A stretch of 64,000 nucleotides of DNA from Rhodococcus sp. X156 (GCF_004006015.1 NZ_CP034766.1:2451001-2515000); one strand, 5' to 3'; shown: positions 37,594-46,780, numbered from the stretch's first letter. The notes: generated by a model not told the origin, from the sequence alone. Translations and numbers: made by a program.

Positions 37594-39255
37594 GTGAGGG
37601 TGCTGGGAGTCAACGCGATCTTTCATGACCCGGCGGCTGCCCTGGTGGTCGACGGACAGGTCGTCGCGGCCGCCGAGGAGGAGCGGTTCAGCCGGCGCAA
37701 GCACGGCAAGCGCCCGGTGCCGTTCTCCGCCTGGGAGCTGCCCGAGCTGAGCATGCGGTGGTGCCTGGAGACGGCGGGGCTGCGCCCGCAGGACCTCGAC
37801 GCCGTGGCGTACTCCTTCGACCCGGCGCTGGCCAAGCCGGTGGACAGCGACCCGTGGGACCACCTGCGCCTGGACTACGCCCGCCGCGCCCCGAGCTTCC
37901 TCGCCACCGCGCTGCCCGGCCTCGACCCGGCGCAGGTGCAGTTCGTCCCGCACCACGTGGCGCACGCGGCCTCCGCCGGGCTGGCCGCGCCGCACCCGCG
38001 CAACAGCGTGCTGGTGCTCGACGGCCGGGGCGAGAGCACCTCGCACCTGGCCGGCACCTACCGCGACGGAGCGCTGCAGGTCCTCGCCGCCCAGCAGCTG
38101 CCGCACTCCCTGGGCCTGCTGTACGAGTCCCTCACCGAGCACCTGGGCTTCCTGCGCTCCAGCGACGAGTTCAAGGTGATGGCGCTGGCCTCCCACGGCA
38201 CCCCGCGCCACCTCGAGGAGCTGCGCGAGCTGGTGCACGCGACCGGTAACGGCGGGTTCGTGGCTCCGGAGCTGGACTGGCACCGGTGGGCGCCCCCGCG
38301 GCGGGGCGGCGAGGAGAGCTGGGCGGCCCGGCACGCGGACCTGGCCGCCTCGGTGCAGCAGCGGCTGGAGGAGGTGCTGGTCGACCTCGCCACCTGGGTG
38401 CACGCCCAGACCGGCGACCAGGTGCTCACCATGGCCGGCGGCACCGCGCTCAACTGCGTCGCCAACTCCCGCATCTGGCGGGAGTCGCCGTTCGAGCAGG
38501 TGTGGGTGCAGCCGGCCGCCGGCGACGCCGGCACCGCCCTGGGCGCGGCGCTGCAGACCAGCGCGGACGGCGGGCAGGTGCCGGCGCCGATGCCCTCGGC
38601 CGCGCTGGGCCGCGGCTGGTCCGACGCGGACCTGGCGGCGTGGCTGCGCCGTGCCCAGGTCCCCTTCACCACCCCCGACGACCTGGCCGGCGAGGTGGCC
38701 GACGTGCTGGTGGCCGACGGGGTGGTGGCCTGGTTCGACGGCCGCAGCGAGTACGGCCCCCGCGCGCTGGGCCAGCGCTCGCTGCTGGCCAACCCGATGC
38801 ACGCGGCCAACCTGGAGCGGCTCAACGACGTCAAGGGTCGCGAGCAGTTCCGGCCGGTGGCACCCATGGTGCTCACCGAGCGGGCCGCGGAGATCTTCGG
38901 CAACGGACCCGTGCCCAGCCCCTACATGCTCTTCGTGCACGACGTGAGTCCACTGTGGCGGGACCGCGTGCCCGCCGTGGTGCACGTGGACGGCACCGCC
39001 CGGATCCAGACGGTGGACAGCTCCACCAACGCCGGCATCGCCGCGCTGCTGCGCGCCTTCGCCGCCCGGACCGGGGTGCCGGTGCTGGTGAACACCAGCC
39101 TGAACACCGCAGGGCGCCCGATGGTGGACGACCCGCGCGACGCCCTGGAGGTGTTCGGCTCCGCACCGGTGGACGTGCTGGTCCTCGGCCCGCACCTGGT
39201 GCGCCGGGCCGCCACGTTCCGGAGTCACTCGGGCGGAGGCCGTGCCGATGAGTGA
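37594..39255 (+). CDS. NodU/CmcH-family O-carbamoyltransferase
   Basis: A 553-residue enzyme transferring carbamoyl from carbamoyl phosphate (through carbamoyl-AMP) to a sugar hydroxyl. The N-terminal Kae1-like part starts VRVLGVNAIFHDPAAALVVDG and has the metal-binding HHVAHAAS and VLDGRGEST. The C-terminal domain begins near residue 380 with GPRALGQRSLLANP and REQFRPVAPMVL, and carries VNTSLNTAGRPMVDDPRDAL. GTG 37594 is the first gene of the nine-gene glycan operon. The GT2-GmhB gene overlaps its end by 8 bp. The sugar acceptor is presumably the heptose or a neighbouring residue. Confidence 0.9.
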   Translation: MRVLGVNAIFHDPAAALVVDGQVVAAAEEERFSRRKHGKRPVPFSAWELPELSMRWCLETAGLRPQDLDAVAYSFDPALAKPVDSDPWDHLRLDYARRAPSFLATALPGLDPAQVQFVPHHVAHAASAGLAAPHPRNSVLVLDGRGESTSHLAGTYRDGALQVLAAQQLPHSLGLLYESLTEHLGFLRSSDEFKVMALASHGTPRHLEELRELVHATGNGGFVAPELDWHRWAPPRRGGEESWAARHADLAASVQQRLEEVLVDLATWVHAQTGDQVLTMAGGTALNCVANSRIWRESPFEQVWVQPAAGDAGTALGAALQTSADGGQVPAPMPSAALGRGWSDADLAAWLRRAQVPFTTPDDLAGEVADVLVADGVVAWFDGRSEYGPRALGQRSLLANPMHAANLERLNDVKGREQFRPVAPMVLTERAAEIFGNGPVPSPYMLFVHDVSPLWRDRVPAVVHVDGTARIQTVDSSTNAGIAALLRAFAARTGVPVLVNTSLNTAGRPMVDDPRDALEVFGSAPVDVLVLGPHLVRRAATFRSHSGGGRADE

Positions 39256-40810
39256 GCTACCGAGCAGCGAGCTGCTCCCACCGGACTACGCCGTCGTCAT
39301 CCCCTCGCTGGGCCGACCCAGCCTGCAGCGGCTGCTGGACACCCTCGCCGCGCAGCACGAGCCGCTGCCCCGCGAGGTGGTGGTGGTCGACGACCGGGCC
39401 GAGGCCCCGGACGAGCTGAAGCTGACGGTGGACGCCGCGCTGCCGTGGGCCGCCCGGGTGCTGCGCGGCCACGGCCGCGGACCCGCCGCCGCCCGCAACG
39501 CCGGGTGGCGGGTGACCAGCACGCCGTGGGTGTGCTTCCTGGACGACGACGTGGAGCTACCCGCCGACTGGTCGCAGCACCTGGCCGCCGACCTCTCCGC
39601 CGCCGGGCCCGGCGTTGGCGGCAGCCAGGCGCGCCTGCACGTGCCGCTGCCGGTCCACCGCCGGCCCACCGACTGGGAGCGGGGCACCGCCGGGCTGCGC
39701 GACGCCGCCTGGGCCACCGCGGACATGGCCTACCGGCGGTGCGCGCTGGAGCAGGTGCACGGCTTCGACGAGCGCTTTCCCCGCGCCTACCGCGAGGACG
39801 CCGACCTGGCGCTGCGGGTGCAGCGCGCCGGTTGGGTGCTGCAGCGCGGCCGACGCACCACCGTGCACCCCGTGCGCCCGGCCGACGACTGGGTGAGCCT
39901 GCGGGTGCAGCGCGGCAACACCGACGACGCCCTGGCGCGCCGGCTGCACGGGCGGGGCTGGCGCGCGGTCGCGCAGGCGCCGCCGGGCCGGCTGCGCTGG
40001 CACGCGGTGACCACCGCGGCCGCCGGGGTGGCTGCCGCAGCGCTGCTGTCCCGGCGCCGGTGGGTGGCGGCGAGCGCCGGGCTGCTGTGGGGCGGGCTCA
40101 CCGGTGACTTCGCCCGCCGACGCCTGGCGCCTGGTCCGCGTCCGAGCGAGGAGCAGTGGTGGCCGGAGCTGCGGCGGATGGCCACCACCAGCGTGGCGAT
40201 CCCGCCCGCCGCGGTGTGGCACCGGGCGCGGGGCGAGTGGCGCCACCGCCGGGGCGCGGACCCGTGGCCGCCACCGCTGCGGGCGGTGCTCTTCGACCGA
40301 GACGGCACCTTGGTGCACGACGTGCCCTACAACGGCGAGCCCGACGCGGTGCGCGCCGTGGACAGCGCACGGCCCGCCCTGGACCTGGTGCGCGCGGCGG
40401 GGCTGGCCACCGGGGTGATCAGCAACCAGTCCGGCATCGCCCGCGGACTGCTGAGCCGGGAGCAGGTGGACGCGGTGAACGCCCGGGTGGCCGCCGAGCT
40501 CGGCCCGTTCGACACCTGGCAGGTGTGCCCGCACGGACCGGAGGACGGCTGCCCCTGCCGCAAGCCCCGCCCGGGCCTGGTGCTGCAGGCCGCGCGCGAG
40601 CTGGGGGTGCGCCCGGAGCAGTGCGCGGTGATCGGCGACATCGGCGCCGACGTGCAGGCCGCCCGCGCCGCCGGGGCCCGTGCCGTGCTGGTGCCCACCC
40701 CGGTGACGCTGGCCGAGGAGGTGAGCGCCGCCCCCGTGGTGGCGCCGGACCTCTACGCCGCGGTCACCACCCTGCTGGCCGGGCCGGCGGCGCCGGGAGC
40801 CCCGCGATGA
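39248..40810 (+). CDS. Fusion: GT2 glycosyltransferase + heptose 1,7-bisphosphate phosphatase (GmhB)
   Basis: 520 residues. Residues 12-230 form a GT2 (IPSLGRPSLQRLLDTLAA; FLDDDVELPADW; FDERFPRAYREDADLALR). Residues 230-335 hold hydrophobic and basic stretches. Residues 345-515 form a HAD-IIIA phosphatase: FDRDGT (349-354) with the nucleophile Asp, SNQSGIARG, the GmhB zinc site C427-H429-C435-C437 (CPHGPEDGCPC), and IGDIGADVQAARAAG. GmhB removes the 7-phosphate from D-glycero-D-manno-heptose bisphosphate. ATG 39248 is 8 nt after GGAGG. The fusion joins making the heptose with attaching a sugar. Confidence 0.9.
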   Translation: MSELPSSELLPPDYAVVIPSLGRPSLQRLLDTLAAQHEPLPREVVVVDDRAEAPDELKLTVDAALPWAARVLRGHGRGPAAARNAGWRVTSTPWVCFLDDDVELPADWSQHLAADLSAAGPGVGGSQARLHVPLPVHRRPTDWERGTAGLRDAAWATADMAYRRCALEQVHGFDERFPRAYREDADLALRVQRAGWVLQRGRRTTVHPVRPADDWVSLRVQRGNTDDALARRLHGRGWRAVAQAPPGRLRWHAVTTAAAGVAAAALLSRRRWVAASAGLLWGGLTGDFARRRLAPGPRPSEEQWWPELRRMATTSVAIPPAAVWHRARGEWRHRRGADPWPPPLRAVLFDRDGTLVHDVPYNGEPDAVRAVDSARPALDLVRAAGLATGVISNQSGIARGLLSREQVDAVNARVAAELGPFDTWQVCPHGPEDGCPCRKPRPGLVLQAARELGVRPEQCAVIGDIGADVQAARAAGARAVLVPTPVTLAEEVSAAPVVAPDLYAAVTTLLAGPAAPGAPR

Positions 40811-41835
40811 CCCGGGTGCTGGCCGTCCGCCTGGACAGCGACGGCGACGTCCTGCTCACCGGCCCGGCCCTGCGTGCGCTGGCCGCCGGCGCGCAGCGGC
40901 TGGACGTGCTGGTCTCCCCCGCTGGCGCCGCGGCCGCCCGCCTGCTCCCCGGGGTGGACGACGTGCTGGTCTTCGACGCCCCGTGGACCGGGTACCGCCC
41001 GCCGGCGGTGGACGCCGCGGCGGTGCAGGCACTGGTGCAGCAGCTGGCCGGGCGCGGGTACGACCTCGCCGTCGTGTTCACCTCCTTCCACCAGAGCCCG
41101 CTGCCCATGGCGCTGCTGGCGCGGCTGGCGGGCATCGGCCGGGTGGCCGCGACCAGCACGGACTACCCCGGCTCGCTGCTGGACGTGCGCCACCAGCGCC
41201 TGCAGGGCCGGCACGAGGTGCAGGCCGCGCTGGACCTGACCCGCGCCGCCGGCGCCGCGCCGCTGGCCGACGACCGCCTCGCCGTGCGCCACCCGCTGCC
41301 GCACGTGGACGCGCTGCTGCCCGCTGGTGAGCTGGTGGTGGTGCACCCCGGCGCCTCCGTGCCCGCCCGCGCGCTCGGGGCCGGCCACGCCGCGGCAGTG
41401 GTGGCCCGCCTGCGCGCCGAGGGCCGCACCGTGGTGGTCACCGGCGGGCCCGCGGAGACGGGGCTGGCCGCGGCCGCCGCCGCACCGGGCGCCACCGACC
41501 TGTCCGGGCGCACCACCCTGGGCGAGCTGGCGGCGGTGCTGCAGCGAGCGGCGTGCGTGGTGGTCGGCAACACCGGGCCCGCGCACCTCGCTGCCGCGGT
41601 GGGCACACCGGTGGTGTCGCTGTTCTCCCCGGTGGTGCCGGCGCAGCGCTGGGCGCCCTGGCGGGTGCCGCACGTGCTGCTGGGCGACCAGCAGGCCCCC
41701 TGCCGCGACAGCCGGGCCCGCGAGTGCCCGGTGCCGGGGCACCCCTGCCTGAGCGGGGTTGCCCCGGAGGCGGTGGCCGCGGCGGTGACCTCCCTGGTCG
41801 GTGCGCCGGCCCCAGCCGTGGCGGGAGGGCGCTAG
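40807..41835 (+). CDS. Family 9 glycosyltransferase (heptosyltransferase-like)
   Basis: A 342-residue GT-B enzyme with the GT9 marks RVLAVRLDSDGDVLLTGPAL at the start, VVVHPGASVPARALGAG for the donor domain, and VVGNTGPAHLAAAVGTPVVSLFSP near the end. GT9 enzymes of the LPS core transfer heptose from ADP-heptose. A Cys-rich tail (APCRDSRARECPVPGHPCLSG) resembles the tail of heptosyltransferases. ATG overlaps the GT2-GmhB stop (ATGA). It is likely to use the ADP-heptose produced by GmhA/HldE/GmhB of this operon. Confidence 0.9.
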   Translation: MTRVLAVRLDSDGDVLLTGPALRALAAGAQRLDVLVSPAGAAAARLLPGVDDVLVFDAPWTGYRPPAVDAAAVQALVQQLAGRGYDLAVVFTSFHQSPLPMALLARLAGIGRVAATSTDYPGSLLDVRHQRLQGRHEVQAALDLTRAAGAAPLADDRLAVRHPLPHVDALLPAGELVVVHPGASVPARALGAGHAAAVVARLRAEGRTVVVTGGPAETGLAAAAAAPGATDLSGRTTLGELAAVLQRAACVVVGNTGPAHLAAAVGTPVVSLFSPVVPAQRWAPWRVPHVLLGDQQAPCRDSRARECPVPGHPCLSGVAPEAVAAAVTSLVGAPAPAVAGGR

Positions 41836-42809
41836 TGCGGGTGTTGCTGTGGCACGTGCACGGGTCGTGGACGACGTCCTTCGTGCAGGGCGGGCACGAG
41901 TACGTGCTCCCGCTGGTGGACGACCGTGGCCCGGACGGGCGGGGGCGGGCGCAGACCTGGAGCTGGCCCAGCTCGGCGGTGGAGGTGGCGCCCGACCGGC
42001 TGCCCGAGCACGGCGTGGACGTGGTGGTGCTGCAGCGCCCGCACGAGGCGGAGCTGCTGCAGCGGTGGACGGGGCTGCGCGCCGGGGTGGACGTGCCCGC
42101 GGTGTACGTCGAGCACAACGCCCCCACGGCCGCCGCGCCGGGCAGCCGCCACCCGTTGGCGGAGCAGGCCGCGATCCCCGTCGTGCACGTCACCCGGTTC
42201 AACCAGCTGATGTGGGACTGCGGCGCCGCGCCCACCACCGTGCTGGAGCACGGCGTGGTGGACCCGGGCCCGCTCTACACCGGCGAGCGCGCGTCGCTGG
42301 GCGTGGTGGTCAACGAGCCGGTCCGGCGCTGGCGGGTGGCCGGTACCGACGTGCTGCTGCGCGTCGCCAGGGACGTCGACGTCGAGGTGTACGGCATGGG
42401 CATGTCCGCCCTGCTCGAGCGGGCGCCCCAGCTGCACGGGCGGGTGCACGAGAACCTGCCGCAGGCGCGGATGCACGCCGAGCTGGCCCGGCACCGCGCC
42501 TACCTGCACCCGTACCGCTGGACCAGCCTGGGCCTGGCCCTGGTGGAGGCGATGACCCTCGGCCAGCCGGTGCTCGCGCTGGCGACCACCGAGGCCCCGG
42601 AAGCGGTTCCGGCGGCGGCCGGGGTGGTGACCAACGACCTCACCACCCTGGTGCGGACCGCGCGCCGGTGGATGCGGGATCCCCAGGAGGCGCGCGAGCG
42701 CGGAGCCGCCGGGCGCAGCCACGCGCTGCGCCGCTTCGGCCTGCCGCGGTTCCTCGACGACTGGGACGCGGTGTTCGCGGGGGTTGTTGCCGGCCAGGAG
42801 GTTGCCTGA
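41835..42809 (+). CDS. Family 4-like glycosyltransferase
   Basis: A 324-residue GT-B protein. It starts VRVLLWHVHGSWTTSFVQGGHEY and has a donor-side segment RHRAYLHPYRWTSLGLALVEAMTLGQPVLALATTEAPEAVPAAAGVV, typical of GT4 with the E-x7-E pattern. It is shorter than usual for GT4. GTG 41835 overlaps the stop of the GT9 gene by one base. It forms part of the overlapping operon; the donor sugar is unknown. Confidence 0.82.
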   Translation: MRVLLWHVHGSWTTSFVQGGHEYVLPLVDDRGPDGRGRAQTWSWPSSAVEVAPDRLPEHGVDVVVLQRPHEAELLQRWTGLRAGVDVPAVYVEHNAPTAAAPGSRHPLAEQAAIPVVHVTRFNQLMWDCGAAPTTVLEHGVVDPGPLYTGERASLGVVVNEPVRRWRVAGTDVLLRVARDVDVEVYGMGMSALLERAPQLHGRVHENLPQARMHAELARHRAYLHPYRWTSLGLALVEAMTLGQPVLALATTEAPEAVPAAAGVVTNDLTTLVRTARRWMRDPQEARERGAAGRSHALRRFGLPRFLDDWDAVFAGVVAGQEVA

Positions 42810-44038
42810 TGAAGATCGCCATGGTGTCCGAGCACGCCAGTCCACTGGCCACCCTCGGTGGGACCGACGCCGGGGGGCAGAACGTGCACGTGGCTGCGCT
42901 GGCCCGGGCGCTGGCCGCACGGGGCCACCGGGTGGACGTCTACACCCGCCGGGACAGCACCACCCAGGCGGAGCGGGTGACGCTGTGCGCCGGGGTGGAC
43001 GTGGTGCACGTGCCGGCCGGTCCACCGGTGGCCATGGCCAAGGACGAGCTGCTGCAGCACATGCCGGCGTTCGGCGAGTGGCTGACCACCGCGTGGACCC
43101 GCACGCCCCCGGACGTGGTGCACGCGCACTTCTGGATGTCCGGCGTCGCCGCGCTCGCCGCCGCGCGGGCCGTGGGGGTGCCGGTGGTGCAGACCTTCCA
43201 CGCCCTCGGCTCGGTGAAGCGCCGCCACCAGGGGCTGGCGGACACCAGCCCCCGCTCGCGGGTGCGCACCGAGGCCGCGCTGGCCCAGCAGGTGGACTGC
43301 GTGGTGGCCACCTGTGCCGACGAGGTGACCGAGCTGGCCGCGCTGGGGGCGCCGCTGGAGCGGGTGCGGGTGGTGCCGTGCGGGGTGGACGTGCAGCACT
43401 TCTGCCCGGCGGGCCCCCCGTGGCGGGGCGACCCGGCGGGGCTGCGTCCGGCCGGCGTGCCGCGGCTGGTGTGCGTCGGCCGGCTGGTGGAGCGCAAGGG
43501 GGTGGACACCGCGGTGCGGGCCCTGGCTCAGCTGCCCGGGGTGGAGCTGCTGGTGGCCGGTGGCCCGCCCGCGGCGCAGCTGCCCGAGCACGCCGAGGCC
43601 CAGCGGCTCAGCGCGCTGGCCGCGCAGCTGGGGGTGGCCGAGCGGGTGCACCTGCTGGGCGAGGTCTCCCCCACCGACGTGCCTGCCCTGCTGCGCTCGG
43701 CGGACGTGGTGGTGACCACGCCCTGGTACGAGCCGTTCGGCATCGTGCCGCTGGAGGCGATGGCGTGCGGGCGGCCGCTGGTGGGCAGCGCGGTGGGCGG
43801 GCTGCTGGACACGGTGCAGCCGGGCACCACGGGCGTGCTGGTGCCCCCGCGGGAGCCGGACGCCCTGGTCGCGGCGCTGACTCCCCTGCTGGCGGACCCG
43901 CCACGGCGGACGCGCCTCGGCGCGGCGGCTCGGCGCCGCGCGGTGCACCGCTACAGCTGGGACCGGGTGGCCGCGGAGACCGAGGATGCCTACGCCACCG
44001 TGTGCACCGGGCAGCGCGAGCCGGCGGAGGCGCTGTGA
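42809..44038 (+). CDS. Family 4 glycosyltransferase
   Basis: A 409-residue GT-B enzyme. The acceptor domain has GGTDAGGQNVHVAALARALAARGH and VVHAHFWMSGVAALAAARAVG; the donor domain has LVCVGRLVERKGVDTAVRAL and YEPFGIVPLEAMACGRPLVGS with the E-x7-E motif. The first segment resembles sucrose-phosphate-synthase and MshA-type enzymes. ATG overlaps the previous stop (TGATG) with AGGAGG nearby. The donor is not evident; a retaining transfer is expected. Confidence 0.92.
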   Translation: MKIAMVSEHASPLATLGGTDAGGQNVHVAALARALAARGHRVDVYTRRDSTTQAERVTLCAGVDVVHVPAGPPVAMAKDELLQHMPAFGEWLTTAWTRTPPDVVHAHFWMSGVAALAAARAVGVPVVQTFHALGSVKRRHQGLADTSPRSRVRTEAALAQQVDCVVATCADEVTELAALGAPLERVRVVPCGVDVQHFCPAGPPWRGDPAGLRPAGVPRLVCVGRLVERKGVDTAVRALAQLPGVELLVAGGPPAAQLPEHAEAQRLSALAAQLGVAERVHLLGEVSPTDVPALLRSADVVVTTPWYEPFGIVPLEAMACGRPLVGSAVGGLLDTVQPGTTGVLVPPREPDALVAALTPLLADPPRRTRLGAAARRRAVHRYSWDRVAAETEDAYATVCTGQREPAEAL

Positions 44039-44646
44039 GCAGCGACTGGGTGCGCCAGCACGTGGCGGACCTGACGGCGGCGCTGCACGAGCTGGAGCGC
44101 GACGCCGCGCTGGTGCAGGCGTGGGGTGTCGAGCTGGCCCGGCTGCTGCCCGGCGGCGGACGGCTGCTGGTGGCCGGCAACGGGGGCAGCGCCGCCGAGG
44201 CTCAGCACCTCACCGCCGAGCTGGTGGGCCGCTACGTGGACGAGCGGCAGCCGCTGTCCGCGCTGTGCCTGAGCGCGGAGACCTCCAGCCTCACGGCGAT
44301 CCTCAACGACTACGGCGCCGAGGAGGTGTTCGCCCGCCAGGTGCAGGCGCACGGCCGGGCCGGCGACGTCCTGCTGCTGCTGTCCACCAGCGGGGCCAGC
44401 CCCAACGTGCTCTGCGCGGCCGAGCGGGCCCGCGCGGCCGGGCTGCGGGTGTGGGCGCTCACCGGGCCGCGTCCCAACCCGCTGGCCGAGCTGGCCGACG
44501 AGGCGGTGGCGGTGGCGGCCCCGAGCACCTCCACGGTGCAGGAGGTGCACCTGGTGGCGGTGCACGCGCTGTGCGCCGCCGTCGACTCCCGCCTGCCCAC
44601 CCGGCCCCGGGGCGCCCCCGCCGCGATGCCGGTGGCCTCGGCATGA
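44035..44646 (+). CDS. gmhA: Sedoheptulose-7-phosphate isomerase (GmhA-like)
   Basis: A 203-residue SIS-domain enzyme. The marks are LLVAGNGGSAAEAQHLTAELVGRY and LLLLSTSGASPNVLCAAERARAAG, plus TSTVQEVHLVAVHALC near the end, all features of GmhA. It converts sedoheptulose 7-phosphate from the pentose phosphate pathway to D-glycero-D-manno-heptose 7-phosphate. GTG 44035 overlaps the stop of the GT4 gene. HldE follows with ATGA. Confidence 0.93.
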   Translation: MSSDWVRQHVADLTAALHELERDAALVQAWGVELARLLPGGGRLLVAGNGGSAAEAQHLTAELVGRYVDERQPLSALCLSAETSSLTAILNDYGAEEVFARQVQAHGRAGDVLLLLSTSGASPNVLCAAERARAAGLRVWALTGPRPNPLAELADEAVAVAAPSTSTVQEVHLVAVHALCAAVDSRLPTRPRGAPAAMPVASA

Positions 44647-46061
44647 GCCGGCGCATCGTGGTGGTGGGCGACGTGCTGCTCGACCGCGACCTGCTGGGCA
44701 CGGTGCAGCGGGTGTGCCCGGACGCGCCGGTCCCGGTGGTGGACGTCACGGGGGTGCGGGAGAGTCCCGGCGGCGCCGGGCTGACGGCCCTGCTGTGCAC
44801 GGCCGCGGACACCGAGGTGGTGCTGGTGGCGCCGGTGGCCGCCGACGACGCCGGTGCGCGCCTGGCCCGGCTGCTGCGGGCCGAGGTGGAGCTGGTGGCC
44901 CTGCCGCACGCCGGCGGCACCCGGCGCAAGACCCGGGTGCGCTGCGCCGGGCAGTCGCTGCTGCGCCTGGACGACGGCGGGCCCGGCACCCCGGTCGACC
45001 CGCCGCTGTCCCTGGTGAGCGCCGCGCTGGCCGGCGCGGACGTGGTGCTGGTGGCCGACTACGGCGGGGGCACCACCCACCACGCGGGCCTGCGTGCGCT
45101 GCTGGCCGAGGCCGCCGCCCGCCGACCGCTGGTGTGGGACCCGCACCCGCGCGGTGGTGCTCCGGTGCCGGGCACCGCGCTGGTCACGCCCAACCGCGCG
45201 GAGGCCGCCCACGCCTGTGCAGTCCCGTCCACCAGCACCGCAGCCCCGTCCAGCACCCCCGATGCCCTCGCCGTGGCGCTGCGGACGCAGTGGCAGGCCC
45301 GCGCCGTCTGCGTCACCGCCGGCAGCGACGGCGCCTACCTCGCGCTGTCCGCCAGCGAGCCGATGTACGTCCCCGCACCCGTGGTGGCCGGCGGTGACCC
45401 GTGCGGGGCCGGCGACCGCTTCGCCGCCTCGGCCGCGCTGTCCCTGGCCCACGGAGCGGTGCTCTCGGAGGCGGTGGTGGACGCCGTCGCCGACGCCTCC
45501 GCGTGGGTGCGCGCCGGCGGCGCGGCCGGCTACCGAGCTCGCCCGCCCCAGCCGCCCGCCGCCGACGCAGCCGGCCTGGGCCCCGTCCAGCCCACCGCGG
45601 CGGAGGTGGTCGCCCGGGTGCGCGCCCGCGGCGGGACCGTGGTGGCCACCGGCGGCTGCTTCGACCTGGTGCACGCCGGGCACGTCGCGTGCCTGGAGGC
45701 GGCGCGCCGCCTGGGGGACGCGCTCGTGGTGCTGCTCAACTCCGACGAGTCGGTGCGCCGGCTCAAGGGCCCGTCGCGGCCGGTGGTCACCCAGGACGAC
45801 CGGGCCCGGGTGCTGCAGTCGCTGGCCAGCGTGGACGCCGTCGCGGTGTTCACCGAGGACGACCCGCGGGCCGCGCTGGCGCAGCTGCGCCCGGACGTGT
45901 GGGCCAAGGGCGGCGACTACGGCGGCACCCCGCTGCCGGAGACCGCCCTGGTGCGCTCCTGGGGCGGACGCGTGGTGCTGCTGCCCTACCTCGACGGGCG
46001 CTCCACCACCGCCCTGCTCGCCGCCCAGCCCAGCTCCCAGCCCAACCTGGAGGTTTCGTGA
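44643..46061 (+). CDS. hldE: Bifunctional heptose 7-phosphate kinase / heptose 1-phosphate adenylyltransferase
   Basis: A 472-residue two-domain enzyme. The N-terminal PfkB-type kinase (1-300) has VVVGDVLLDRD, GGAGLTAL where GGAxNVA is usual, and the catalytic GAGD at 255-258. The C-terminal nucleotidyltransferase (320-472) has GGCFDLVHAGH at 337-347, LNSDESVRRLKGPSRPV and VWAKGGDY. It makes ADP-D-glycero-beta-D-manno-heptose, with the phosphatase step done by the GmhB half of the fusion. ATG overlaps the gmhA stop (ATGA). The missing Asn in the GGA loop is a departure worth noting. Confidence 0.92.
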   Translation: MSRRIVVVGDVLLDRDLLGTVQRVCPDAPVPVVDVTGVRESPGGAGLTALLCTAADTEVVLVAPVAADDAGARLARLLRAEVELVALPHAGGTRRKTRVRCAGQSLLRLDDGGPGTPVDPPLSLVSAALAGADVVLVADYGGGTTHHAGLRALLAEAAARRPLVWDPHPRGGAPVPGTALVTPNRAEAAHACAVPSTSTAAPSSTPDALAVALRTQWQARAVCVTAGSDGAYLALSASEPMYVPAPVVAGGDPCGAGDRFAASAALSLAHGAVLSEAVVDAVADASAWVRAGGAAGYRARPPQPPAADAAGLGPVQPTAAEVVARVRARGGTVVATGGCFDLVHAGHVACLEAARRLGDALVVLLNSDESVRRLKGPSRPVVTQDDRARVLQSLASVDAVAVFTEDDPRAALAQLRPDVWAKGGDYGGTPLPETALVRSWGGRVVLLPYLDGRSTTALLAAQPSSQPNLEVS

Positions 46062-46780
46062 CCGCAGCAGGCAACGGCACCACCCCGCTCGCGCCGCGCG
46101 AGCTCGGCACGGTCTACGTCACCGGCGGGTCCAGCGGTCTCGGTGCCGCCGTGGTGGCGGCGGTGTGCGCCCAGGGCGGCCGAGCTGCGGTGATCGACCG
46201 CGTCGCACCCCAGGCCGACGTCCCGCACGTGCGGGCCGACCTCGCCGACAGCACCGCCGCCGAGGCAGCCGTCGCCGAGCTGGTGCAGCGGGTGGGCCCA
46301 CCCACCGCCGTGGTCACCGCGGCCGGCACCGACGCCTGCGGCGGCCTGGACGAGGTGCCCACCGAGACGTGGGAGCGGGTGGTGCGGGTCAACCTCTTCG
46401 GCACCGTGGCGGTGGTCCGCGCCTGCCTGCCGCACCTGCGGGCCAGCCGCGGCACCGTGGTGACGGTGGCCTCCACCCTCGGGATCAAGGCCGTCGGCGA
46501 CGCCACCGCCTACTGCGCCTCCAAGTTCGGCGTGGTCGGCTTCACCCGGGCGCTGGCCACCGAGCTGGCCGGCACGGTCGGGGTCACCCTGCTGATCCCC
46601 GGCGGCATGAGCACCGCGTTCTTCGACGGCCGCACCGAGCAGTACCGGCCGGGTCCGGACGCCGTCCTCAACGACCCGGCGCACACCGCGGCCACCGTGG
46701 TGATGGCCCTGCGGCAACCGGTGGGCTCGGAGGTCCGCGAGCTGGTGGTGGCCACCTCCACCGAGCCGTCCTGGCCGTGA
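46058..46780 (+). CDS. Short-chain dehydrogenase/reductase
   Basis: A 240-residue classical SDR: cofactor loop VTGGSSGLGAAV, catalytic AYCASK (Tyr-x3-Lys) with ASTLGIK before it. GTG 46058 overlaps the hldE stop (GTGA) with TGGAGG upstream. It lies where HldD, the 6-epimerase of ADP-heptose, would be expected, but HldD is of the extended SDR type and has a different length and motif set. It may modify the heptose (for example by oxidation or reduction) or act on another sugar nucleotide. The function is unknown. Confidence 0.85.
   Translation: MTAAGNGTTPLAPRELGTVYVTGGSSGLGAAVVAAVCAQGGRAAVIDRVAPQADVPHVRADLADSTAAEAAVAELVQRVGPPTAVVTAAGTDACGGLDEVPTETWERVVRVNLFGTVAVVRACLPHLRASRGTVVTVASTLGIKAVGDATAYCASKFGVVGFTRALATELAGTVGVTLLIPGGMSTAFFDGRTEQYRPGPDAVLNDPAHTAATVVMALRQPVGSEVRELVVATSTEPSWP

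Noticed and set aside
46058-46780. HldD (ADP-heptose 6-epimerase)
   Set aside because: HldD is an extended SDR of over 300 residues with other motifs; this protein is a 240-residue classical SDR.
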